Positions 1 through 6,710 of a stretch of 8,187 nt of DNA are shown piece by piece; the first letter of the stretch is position 1, and every line of letters starts with the position of its first letter. The notes under the pieces are model-generated. The model saw only the letters and a list, made by a program, of their open reading frames with translations. It ran no database searches and was not told the origin of the DNA. The stretch spans positions 1 to 8,187 of the forward strand of contig CAKTAG010000041.1 in the NCBI GenBank assembly GCA_934527325.1, written 5' to 3'. Made by a program: the position numbers and the translations under genes. This DNA comes from an uncultured Candidatus Soleaferrea sp. (lineage in GTDB: Bacteria; Bacillota; Clostridia; Oscillospirales; Ruminococcaceae).

Positions 1-105
1 GATGACGAGAGCCGAGGCGAGGGAGAAATCGTCGAGGTCTTTGAAAAGGGCTATAAGAAGGGCAATCGCGTCATCCGTTATGCCATGGTAAAAGTGGCAA
101 ACTGA
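1..105 (+). CDS. grpE: GrpE nucleotide exchange factor, C-terminal fragment
   Basis: Frame 1 is open from the first base and ends at a TGA (103-105), giving 34 residues. They end in GYKKGNRVIRYAMVKVAN, the conserved tail of GrpE: a beta-strand segment with VEVFEKGY, then a basic VIR and the terminal MVKVAN. GrpE is the cytosolic dimer that exchanges ADP for ATP on DnaK. The tail belongs to the C-terminal beta domain that contacts the DnaK nucleotide-binding domain. Everything upstream lies outside the window. The fragment is about 50% G+C, against about 20-30% in the sequence that follows, and the usual next gene, dnaK, is absent. It may therefore come from another genome through misassembly, or mark a recombination point. 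The family call is firm; the linkage to the rest of the window is not. Confidence 0.85.
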   Translation, partial: DDESRGEGEIVEVFEKGYKKGNRVIRYAMVKVAN

Positions 106-145
106 AATTTATAAATTTTGTAAAAAAAGCTTTTATAATGATTTT

Positions 146-991
146 TTGAATTTTGTTGGAGTTAAAACTGTAAAAAGTGATTTCAGAAAAAATGCAGGCT
201 TAGCTGTAACTATGGTGGATGTTGGGCATGGAGACAGTATTTTAATTACTTCAAAAGATGATAAAGGACAAAATTGTTCTGCATTAATAGATACTGGTAG
301 TGCAAAATATTCACAAAATGTAATAAATGTTTTACATAATAAAAATGTAAAAACATTAGATTTTATAATGATTTCTCATCTTCATAGTGACCATATGGGT
401 GGATTGTTTGATATTTTAAAAGATGTAAAAGTTAAAGAAATTATTTTGCCAAATTATTTTAAAGTAAAAAGCAGTTTGTTACGGTATAGTAAATTAAGGA
501 ATTTTATAAAATCTAAGAATATAAATATTGTAAACGTTAAACCCAACCAAAAAATTCCTATAGGTAAATCAGTGTTTAAAGTATTGTATCCAATTATAGA
601 ACAGAAGTCTAAGTTACCTAAGGATTTAAATGATTCATCTATAGTTGGCATTTTGCAATATAACAAATTTAAAATGATGTTTACTGGTGACGCAACATTT
701 AAAGTAGAGCAAAAAATATTGAACAATTATAGTGCAGATGAACTAAAGTGTGATGTTTTAAAATTAGGGCACCATGGAAGTAAAACTTCATCATCATTAA
801 ATTTTCTTAAAGCAGTAGCTCCTACATATGCGCTTATTTCTTCTGGCAAAGATAGAGATTGTATTTACCCACACAAAGAAGTAAAGCAAAGGTTACATGA
901 TTTAAATATTATATCTCATAATACCGTTACAGATGGTAATATTTATATATCTGTAAATAAAGATGAATATGAAATTTCAAATAAGAGGTAA
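146..991 (+). CDS. ComEC/Rec2-type MBL-fold metallohydrolase, possibly 5'-truncated
   Basis: This protein has a metallo-beta-lactamase fold of the type at the C terminus of the competence protein ComEC, which also occurs alone as secreted or cytosolic hydrolases. From the TTG at 146 (281 residues) it shows DVGHGDS (25-31), the metal-binding HLHSDH (78-83), FTGDA (179-183), LGHHGS (207-212) and a late histidine in YPHKEV (241-246). The strand order matches the ComEC nuclease-like domain, and all expected metal ligands are present. The substrate is unknown; ComEC MBL domains are proposed to degrade the non-transported DNA strand. No signal peptide or membrane segment is visible. The start is weak: TTG without a Shine-Dalgarno, while the same frame is open back to position 92 inside grpE. 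The gene may therefore have lost its 5' part at the composition break near 106. It could be a free-standing enzyme or the tail of a longer protein. It faces addA convergently. Confidence 0.85.
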   Translation: MNFVGVKTVKSDFRKNAGLAVTMVDVGHGDSILITSKDDKGQNCSALIDTGSAKYSQNVINVLHNKNVKTLDFIMISHLHSDHMGGLFDILKDVKVKEIILPNYFKVKSSLLRYSKLRNFIKSKNINIVNVKPNQKIPIGKSVFKVLYPIIEQKSKLPKDLNDSSIVGILQYNKFKMMFTGDATFKVEQKILNNYSADELKCDVLKLGHHGSKTSSSLNFLKAVAPTYALISSGKDRDCIYPHKEVKQRLHDLNIISHNTVTDGNIYISVNKDEYEISNKR

Positions 992-1164
992 ATAAAAATA
1001 ATTTTTTTTAGTAGTTAATTAAAGTGAATTAGATAAGTTTTGGTACATAATATTTGGTTATAAATTTATAGTTAAAGCTAGTGGATGGTTTTAATAATGT
1101 ATTCTTATTTTTTTTGTTTATGTTATTTATTTTTGTTAAAATGTATTTTAAGCTAGGGAGTTAA

Positions 1165-4100
1165 TTATTTTATTACGCAATATTTATTAATGCAAAATGA
1201 ATAAATTATAGCTTTATTAGATGGTTTGTAAAATATTTTAGATAGTGCTTGTTGGTAAATTAAAAGTTGAGATTTGTATTTTTCTGCCAATTCATTTATA
1301 TTATTTATTTTGTCCGTTTTATAATCTATAATTATAATTTCTTTTTCGTTTTCTATAACACAGTCGGCTACACCTTGAACAATTATGTTATTTTTGTTAT
1401 TGTTAACAGAATAGCTTAATTGTTTTATTGCAATAGGGTAAACAAATCTTACTTCTCTATGAATTTTTTTAGATGATTCGATTAAATGGTATAATTTTGA
1501 ATTAAAAAAATCGGACAATTTTTTTCTATCTAAGTTATCATATTCTTCTTTAGAAATAAATTCTAATTTTAAAAGTCTTTCACATTCTAAATTTATGTTA
1601 TTTTTAGCATTGTTGTAATCCGAAAATTGCATAAATTTATGTATTATATTACCTTTTTCAGCGCTAGTTAATCCATTTTTGTAAAATATTTTTGGACGTT
1701 TTTCAAATGCATATTTACTGTTTAACTCTTTTTTTACAATATCTGAAACACCAAGCTTAGATGGTATTTTGGTTAAATCGGTGTAAGGGTAAGCATAATC
1801 TATATTTTTTTTTATTAAATTTATTATGTTATTATTGGTTTTACTGGTATTATTTGCTTTATTAAAATTATTTTGTAATTCACAATTATTGGTAAGGTTA
1901 TCGTTTGTATGAATTTTAATATCAATAGATGGGAAATTAACTAAATTATGGCATGTGATACTATTTTCTATAACTTTTAATTGAGGATGTCGCAATAATG
2001 AAAGAATAAAAAAATCTTCGTAGCATTTAACTTGCTTTACTAAATAAGGTGGTATTTTTTTTTCAAATGTGGAATTAATGCTTAGTAATTCATTCCAATG
2101 TATTACACGTTTGTTAAAGTTATTATTATTTATTATAATAATTAATTTTTCTTTAGCACGAGTTAAAGCTACATATAATATTCTTAGTTCTTCAGATAGC
2201 ATATTTTTTTCAATTTCTAGTTTTAGTGCATTTTTAGGTAAAGTTGAGTATTTTACATTTTTACTTTTATCAAATTTGTTTATACCAAATCCTATATCTG
2301 GATGTAATAATATAGGAGATTTTACATCAATTTGATTAATTTGGCTATTTGTATCTGCTAGTATGCAAATTGGAAATTCTAAGCCTTTAGACTTATGTAT
2401 ACTCATTATTTTTACATAATTATTATTGTTAGTGAATTTAACATTATTTATTTGAAAGTATATTTTTTGTTCAATTAAGTTGTTAATGTAAGATATAAAC
2501 TCTGTTAAACTATTTTCTTCATTTTCTGTTATATCTTTTACTAAGTTTTTAAAAATATCTAAATTTGTTTGCCGTTCTTTACCATTGTTGTAAATTCTTA
2601 CAATATTATAAAAATCTGTTTCATCGTAAATTTTTTGCAATAGTTTGCTTAAAGGTAATATGTTAACAAGATTTTTGTAATAGGTAATAGTGTTATATGC
2701 TTGTTTAGATTTTGTGTTATTGTTTGCAGCATCTTCTCTTAGAGCTTGAAATACATAGGTTGTATTATATTTTTGTTTTAATTTTAAAATATCGTCTATA
2801 GAAAAATTAAATATTTCTGAAAGCATAACTGATATTGTGGATATATCATCTAAGGGGTTGTTAATAGTTTTTAAAAAAGATATTATTGTTGAGATTTCTT
2901 TTGTTTCAAAAAAATTAGTATTTGTTTCGGTTAACAAAGGAATATTTAAATTGTTAAATGCTTTGATAAAAAATTTAATTTTTTCATTTGGAGATCTCAT
3001 TAATATACAAAAATCTCCATAGGTTACATCTGTTAAAATACCATTTTTTGTTATTTTGTGTTTGTTATTCACCATTTGTTTTATTTTTTTAGCAATATAT
3101 TCTGCTTCGTTGTAAATGGCTTCCTCTTTTATTAGGTTATCTTCAGTTTTAAGAATGTGAATTTCTGTTATGTCATTTTCATTTGGTGGGTAGTTAACAG
3201 ATGAAATTAATTTTTGAGTTTCATCGTAATTTATTTCACCAATTTCTGTAGACATTAGTTGTTCAAAAATAAAATTAACAAAAGAGGTCACGCTTTTTCT
3301 ACTGCGAAAATTTTGACTTAAAATAATTTTAGCTGGAAAGTTAGAATTGTTATATAAATTATATTTTTTACTTTTTTCTATAAAAAGTTCAGGTTTAGCT
3401 TGCCTAAACCTGTAAATGCTTTGTTTAGAATCGCCAACCATAAATAAATTTGTTTCGTTTTTAGAAATTGCTTTAAAAATATATTCTTGTGTTAAATTGG
3501 TATCTTGGTATTCATCAATAAAAATTTCTTTAAAATTGTTAGAGATTATAGTAGCTTTGTTTGTTTTTTTACATAATTCACCATCGTAGGTTAACAGAAG
3601 TTTTATAGTTAATTGTTCCAAATCAGAAAAATCTAGTAAATTTTTGGCTTTTTTTAATTCGTTAAATTTTTTTACAAAGTTATTAATTATAGTAGTTATA
3701 AGTTTTAAAATGTTGTAAGTATATTCCATATCTAATGCAAAATCTTTTTTGTTTACTGGAAAGTAGTTTGTTTTTAAATTTTTTATTATATCTTTAAATT
3801 TATCATGCAAATTTTTTATTTGTTGTTTTAATTCTGTATCCATGCTTTTTTTTGCTCTTGGTAAAGAATCTACATTATAATCTTTTAAAATTTCAAAAAC
3901 TTTATCCCAACTAGTTATATTAACACAGCTTATAATTGAATTAATTACAGTAAGTTTTTGGTCAAAATTATTTATATAATCTATGTTATTTTCTTCATAT
4001 TCTATTAATTGTTTGCATTTAAGTAAAATATTTTTAGCTTGCTGCAAAAGTTCTAAAGAGTATTTAAAGATGACTTGTGCAGCGTAGCAATCAGAAATAT

Positions 4101-4704
4101 CACTTTTGGAGTAAGTTTTATACATTAATAAATTTTTATTTAACCAATCAAACGGGAAAGGAAGAGATTGTAAAAAATTGTAAAAATTATTTATAATTAT
4201 AAATAATTTATCTATGTTATATGTTGTATCGGTTATTTTCAAAAGTTCATTAAATAATGGGTTTTTGTAAAATTCATCTATAATTTCGTAAAAAGCTTGA
4301 TGTTTAAAAATATTGATTTGTATTTCTTGGCCAATTTTAAAATCTGGTGCAATAGAAAGGTTTTCAAAATTTTCTCTAATTAAATTTTGGCAAAAAGAAT
4401 GTATAGTGCTAATATGTGAAGAATCTAATAGGATTTGTTGATTTTGCAAATGTTTGTTGTAAGGTTGAAGCAGTAGTAAACTATCTAATTTTTTTGCTAT
4501 ACGTTCTTTTATTTCTGCTGCTGCTGCGTTAGAAAATGTAACAACTAATAATTCATCGATGTTTGTGTTGTTTTTTACATTTGTTATTTTATTAATTATT
4601 CGCTCTACTAAAACTGCTGTTTTACCGCTACCTGCTGCTGCCGAAACTAAAATAGTGCCGCCTGTTGCATTAATAGCATCTAATTGATTTTTACTCCAAT
4701 CCAT
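1165..4704 (-). CDS. addA: ATP-dependent helicase/nuclease subunit A (AddA)
   Basis: AddA is the helicase-nuclease subunit of AddAB (RexAB), which processes double-strand breaks for RecA loading, the Firmicutes counterpart of RecBCD. The 1179 residues are close to the B. subtilis length of about 1230. UvrD-type superfamily 1 motifs appear in order: Walker A AGSGKT (24-29), Ia VTFSNAAA (55-62), TIHSFC (100-105), Walker B IDEYQD (396-401), III VGDSKQSIYRFRQ (423-435), IV QNFRSR (464-469), V MSIHKSKGLEFP (767-778) and VI YVALTRAKEKL (844-854). The C-terminal RecB-like nuclease is intact: GNIIHKF (H1022), GVAD (D1114), DYKTDK (1127-1132) and QLLIYQQAL (1146-1154). An Asn-rich low-complexity linker lies at about 930-965, between the helicase and nuclease parts. 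ATG is preceded by AAAGGA with a 9-base gap from its AGG core. addB, usually just upstream, is not here; the upstream neighbour is divergent. Confidence 0.97.
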   Translation of the reverse strand: MDWSKNQLDAINATGGTILVSAAAGSGKTAVLVERIINKITNVKNNTNIDELLVVTFSNAAAAEIKERIAKKLDSLLLLQPYNKHLQNQQILLDSSHISTIHSFCQNLIRENFENLSIAPDFKIGQEIQINIFKHQAFYEIIDEFYKNPLFNELLKITDTTYNIDKLFIIINNFYNFLQSLPFPFDWLNKNLLMYKTYSKSDISDCYAAQVIFKYSLELLQQAKNILLKCKQLIEYEENNIDYINNFDQKLTVINSIISCVNITSWDKVFEILKDYNVDSLPRAKKSMDTELKQQIKNLHDKFKDIIKNLKTNYFPVNKKDFALDMEYTYNILKLITTIINNFVKKFNELKKAKNLLDFSDLEQLTIKLLLTYDGELCKKTNKATIISNNFKEIFIDEYQDTNLTQEYIFKAISKNETNLFMVGDSKQSIYRFRQAKPELFIEKSKKYNLYNNSNFPAKIILSQNFRSRKSVTSFVNFIFEQLMSTEIGEINYDETQKLISSVNYPPNENDITEIHILKTEDNLIKEEAIYNEAEYIAKKIKQMVNNKHKITKNGILTDVTYGDFCILMRSPNEKIKFFIKAFNNLNIPLLTETNTNFFETKEISTIISFLKTINNPLDDISTISVMLSEIFNFSIDDILKLKQKYNTTYVFQALREDAANNNTKSKQAYNTITYYKNLVNILPLSKLLQKIYDETDFYNIVRIYNNGKERQTNLDIFKNLVKDITENEENSLTEFISYINNLIEQKIYFQINNVKFTNNNNYVKIMSIHKSKGLEFPICILADTNSQINQIDVKSPILLHPDIGFGINKFDKSKNVKYSTLPKNALKLEIEKNMLSEELRILYVALTRAKEKLIIIINNNNFNKRVIHWNELLSINSTFEKKIPPYLVKQVKCYEDFFILSLLRHPQLKVIENSITCHNLVNFPSIDIKIHTNDNLTNNCELQNNFNKANNTSKTNNNIINLIKKNIDYAYPYTDLTKIPSKLGVSDIVKKELNSKYAFEKRPKIFYKNGLTSAEKGNIIHKFMQFSDYNNAKNNINLECERLLKLEFISKEEYDNLDRKKLSDFFNSKLYHLIESSKKIHREVRFVYPIAIKQLSYSVNNNKNNIIVQGVADCVIENEKEIIIIDYKTDKINNINELAEKYKSQLLIYQQALSKIFYKPSNKAIIYSFCINKYCVIK

Positions 4705-4735
4705 AGTTTAAATCCTTTTTTAAATTTTGTTTTAA

Positions 4736-4764
4736 TTGAAAAGCATAATAAAATGTATTATAAT
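4736..4764 (+). promoter_or_regulatory. Sigma-A-type promoter of the small membrane protein gene
   Basis: A -35 box TTGAAA (4736-4741) and a perfect -10 TATAAT (4759-4764) are separated by exactly 17 bases, close to the ideal sigma-A arrangement. A start near 4771 would give a leader of about 30 bases before the ATG at 4800. The -10 lies in a 10-base palindrome (4756-4765), so a TATAAT also reads on the minus strand toward addA, although no good minus-strand -35 is visible. Confidence 0.75.
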
Positions 4765-4786
4765 ATACTTAGATATTTTTATATTT

Positions 4787-4791
4787 GGGGG
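4787..4791 (+). promoter_or_regulatory. Ribosome binding site fixing the start at 4800
   Basis: A GGGGG run lies 8 bases upstream of the ATG at 4800. It overlaps the in-frame TTG at 4785 that would extend the protein by five residues, which rules that TTG out as the start. Five G in a row stand out in this AT-rich DNA and fit a purine-rich Shine-Dalgarno. Confidence 0.65.
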
Positions 4792-4799
4792 TAACTAAT

Positions 4800-5336
4800 A
4801 TGGAAAAATTTTATTCTAATAATAGTAAAAAAAATTTATTTATAAATTTATTTATAGTTTTAATATTAATTATATCTACATTAATTTATATAATTTTTGT
4901 AGCTGGTTATAATGGTGAAGAAGGTACACAAGATATACCGACATATGATGAAATAGGTAATAACGTTAAAGAAGGGCCGTTAAATGATGGTGATGCTATA
5001 AATAATAATAAAAGTGGTAAAGGTGAATTTTCTTTTACTTTTAATAAAAAAATTAATTTTAAAAATTCAAAATCTTTAGGGAATATAAAAATTGAAAATC
5101 CAGCATCTAATAAATATAATTTTTATGTTGAAATAAAATTAAAAGATAAAGATGATATTATATATAAATCTCCAATTTTAGAACCTAACCAGCATATAGA
5201 AAATGATTATTTAATTGCAAAATTAGGTAAAGGTGTATATAATGCAGTAGCTACTATTTTTGTTGTTAACCCAGAAACAGAAGAAGTTGTAGCTAAAAGC
5301 AATGTAGATGTTGAAATTAAGGTTAATAAAAATTAA
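4800..5336 (+). CDS. Small membrane-anchored extracytoplasmic protein, unknown function
   Basis: This 178-residue protein has a short basic N terminus (Lys3, Lys10, Lys11) and then one hydrophobic segment at about residues 13-35, which is either a membrane anchor or an uncleaved signal; no lipobox Cys is present. An acidic, Asn/Gly-rich linker (about 37-75) leads to a C-terminal domain (about 76-178) with alternating beta-strand pattern: GNIKIENP (94-101), YNFYVEIKL (106-114), IYKSPILEPNQ (121-131), GVYNAVATIFVV (145-156) and a final VDVEIKV (169-175). This suggests an Ig-like or beta-sandwich fold outside the membrane. I recall similar small proteins in gut Clostridia but know no assigned function. 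The start is ATG at 4800 with GGGGG 8 bases upstream, not the TTG at 4785. It has its own strong promoter, diverges from addA, and converges on the DUF1934 gene with overlapping stops. Confidence 0.8.
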   Translation: MEKFYSNNSKKNLFINLFIVLILIISTLIYIIFVAGYNGEEGTQDIPTYDEIGNNVKEGPLNDGDAINNNKSGKGEFSFTFNKKINFKNSKSLGNIKIENPASNKYNFYVEIKLKDKDDIIYKSPILEPNQHIENDYLIAKLGKGVYNAVATIFVVNPETEEVVAKSNVDVEIKVNKN

Positions 5337-5782
5337 TGTTGTTTTGTTGGTGCGTGCAATTTATTGCATTTAATAATAACTTTATTTAAATGCAATAAAG
5401 AATTGTTAATATCTAGTTCATAACAAATAGTTAAATTACAGCTATTTTTATAAAGGTTTATATTAAATGCTTTGCCGGTAACGCCTAATAAAAAATCACC
5501 ATAAGAAGTTTTATAATTACAAATATTTCTTTTGTTATTTTCTATAGTCATAATTGATTTAAATTTTCCGTACCTTTTAATTTCAAGTTTTTTGTTGCTA
5601 TGTATTGTTATAATGGTATTGCAATTTTCAAAACCTGTGGTATCGGGTTCATTGTAAGTTATAACTGCATTTTTACCATTAAAAAAATAATTACCTTTAG
5701 TAGTTGTTTTAATGAATTCAGTGTTATTTGAGTTAGGGGCGGAAATTCCTTCAACTTTAATAATGTAATTTTCGTTTTTCAA
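5333..5782 (-). CDS. DUF1934 / YwiB-like calycin-type protein
   Basis: This 149-residue protein matches the DUF1934 (B. subtilis YwiB-like) pattern: an N-terminal strand YIIKVEGI (6-13), then GNYFFNGKNAVITYNEPDTTG (30-50), a basic centre KRYGKFKSIMTIE (69-81), SYGDFLLGV (93-101) and a final CYELDINN (120-127) followed by a strand. The family is predicted to form a calycin-like beta barrel, is about 140 residues long, is cytosolic and has no proven function. It often sits near cell-wall or argS genes in Firmicutes. It is the last gene of a leftward ddl-murI operon, 67 bases after murI. The start is TTG at 5782, supported by AAAGGAAG 8 bases upstream. Its stop overlaps that of the convergent gene, and its 3' part contains a perfect inverted repeat. 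The family call rests on pattern recall rather than a database search. Confidence 0.8.
   Translation of the reverse strand: MKNENYIIKVEGISAPNSNNTEFIKTTTKGNYFFNGKNAVITYNEPDTTGFENCNTIITIHSNKKLEIKRYGKFKSIMTIENNKRNICNYKTSYGDFLLGVTGKAFNINLYKNSCNLTICYELDINNSLLHLNKVIIKCNKLHAPTKQH
5360..5399. repeat. Perfect 14-bp inverted repeat at the convergent gene ends
   Basis: TTTATTGCATTTAA (5360-5373) and its exact reverse complement (5386-5399) flank a 12-base loop. It begins 24 bases after the plus-strand stop at 5336 and lies within the last 25 codons of the DUF1934 gene. It could fold in RNA from either strand. No T-tract follows on either side, so it is not a classic intrinsic terminator, yet no other terminator-like structure is visible between these convergent genes. 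Confidence 0.65.
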
Positions 5783-5790
5783 ATTTAATA

Positions 5791-5798
5791 CTTCCTTT
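5791..5798 (-). promoter_or_regulatory. Ribosome binding site supporting a TTG start for the DUF1934 gene
   Basis: Read on the minus strand, AAAGGAAG ends 8 bases before the TTG at 5782-5780. No in-frame ATG lies at comparable spacing, so the TTG is the likely initiation codon. Confidence 0.65.
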
Positions 5799-5849
5799 AA
5801 TGTTTAAAATATTTATATGTTTATTTTAAAAGTTTGCTATACACAATTT

Positions 5850-6680
5850 TTATTTATCTATCTCTTCTAAATTTACGATGTTTATATTTTTTATAGGGTA
5901 CCCTAAAAATTGGTTAGCTATATATTCAAATTTATATAATCCGTCACTAACAAAAAATTCTCTATTTCCACCGTTGTTGTTTAGCAAGTTGTTTTTAGTT
6001 AGATATGTTTTTATAAATTTAGCTGTTTCTTTGCCAGGGTCTACTAGATTTATTGTATTATTAAAGTAACTAGATATTGCATCTGCTAATAGTGGGTAAT
6101 GTGTACAGCCAAGTATTAATGTATCTATTTTAGACTTTTTTAAATCACTAAGGTAAAAGTCTATAACAGACATAACAATATTATTGTTTTTACTGAACAG
6201 ACCTTCTTCTACTAATGAAACGAATAAAGGGCAAGGTTTAGATAAAATTTCTATATTAGAATCTAATTGGTTAAGGTAAAATTCATATGCTTTACTTTTT
6301 ATTGTTGCCTTTGTTCCAATTATGCCTATTCGTTTATTTTTAGTTATGCTAAAGGCTTTTTGTACGGTTGGCTCTATTACACCAGTGTAAAAGATGTTTT
6401 TAAAATATAGATTATTTATGTTGTTTTTAAAAAATACACTGCTAACAGTACCGCAAGCAGCAATTATAAGTTTAACATTTTTAGATTTCAAAAATTTTAT
6501 ATCTTGAAGGCCATATTTTAAAATGGTTTCATCACTTCTAGAACCGTAAGGAACTCGTGCTGTATCACCAAAATAAACTATGTTTTCGTTAGGCAGTATA
6601 TTTATTAAATGTTTAGCAACTGTTAAACCACCAATACCAGAGTCAAAAATACCTATGCTATAATTTTTCAAAAAAATCAT
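5850..6680 (-). CDS. murI: Glutamate racemase MurI
   Basis: MurI converts L- to D-glutamate for peptidoglycan precursors by a cofactor-independent two-cysteine mechanism in the cytosol. The 276 residues (usual 255-280) show FDSGIGG (12-18, Asp13/Ser14), YFGDTARVPYG (36-46), the first catalytic Cys in AACGTVSS (74-81, Cys76), GVIEP (100-104) and the second Cys in GCTHYP (191-196, Cys192 with His194). Most family members have CNT where this one has CGT; I recall the same variant in some gut Clostridia, so it is probably still active. The coordinates give the longest ATG form. The AGGTGG ribosome site directly abuts that ATG, while the TTG at 6671 lies 9 bases from it and would give a family-like N terminus (MKNYSIGIFDSG, 273 residues). 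I favour the TTG. The gene follows ddl by 30 bases and precedes the DUF1934 gene in one operon. Confidence 0.96.
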   Translation of the reverse strand: MIFLKNYSIGIFDSGIGGLTVAKHLINILPNENIVYFGDTARVPYGSRSDETILKYGLQDIKFLKSKNVKLIIAACGTVSSVFFKNNINNLYFKNIFYTGVIEPTVQKAFSITKNKRIGIIGTKATIKSKAYEFYLNQLDSNIEILSKPCPLFVSLVEEGLFSKNNNIVMSVIDFYLSDLKKSKIDTLILGCTHYPLLADAISSYFNNTINLVDPGKETAKFIKTYLTKNNLLNNNGGNREFFVSDGLYKFEYIANQFLGYPIKNINIVNLEEIDK

Positions 6681-6686
6681 CCACCT
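6681..6686 (-). promoter_or_regulatory. Ribosome binding site of murI, pointing to a TTG start at 6671
   Basis: AGGTGG on the minus strand touches the ATG at 6680-6678, which is too close for initiation. It sits 9 bases from the in-frame TTG at 6671-6669, a normal spacing. It lies within the 30-base gap after ddl. Confidence 0.55.
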
Positions 6687-6710
6687 AAATATTAATTTAA
6701 AAATGTATTA

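Noticed and set aside
118..146. TATAAT at 134-139 as a promoter for the MBL hydrolase gene
   Set aside because: It is only 6 bases upstream of the TTG at 146, which would give a leaderless or start-less transcript, and no -35 lies at a proper distance. AT-rich chance match.
992..1164. Terminators or a small RNA between the hydrolase gene and addA
   Set aside because: Only short all-A/T palindromes (such as TATAAATTTATA at 1059-1070 and TTAAAATGTATTTTAA at 1136-1151) are present, with no G+C stem followed by a T-tract. Expected by chance at this composition.
2069..2335. Open plus-strand frame within addA
   Set aside because: It is antisense to conserved AddA helicase motifs, has no ribosome site and no recognisable protein features. 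The same applies to 454-726, 2837-3022, 5878-6069 and 6772-7038.
4785..4799. TTG at 4785 as the start of the membrane protein
   Set aside because: It overlaps the GGGGG ribosome site, which is correctly spaced for the ATG at 4800.
5803..5830. 9-bp inverted repeat (TTTAAAATA / TATTTTAAA) between murI and the DUF1934 gene
   Set aside because: All A/T, weak pairing, no T-tract. Likely chance, although it could be an RNA processing site within the operon.
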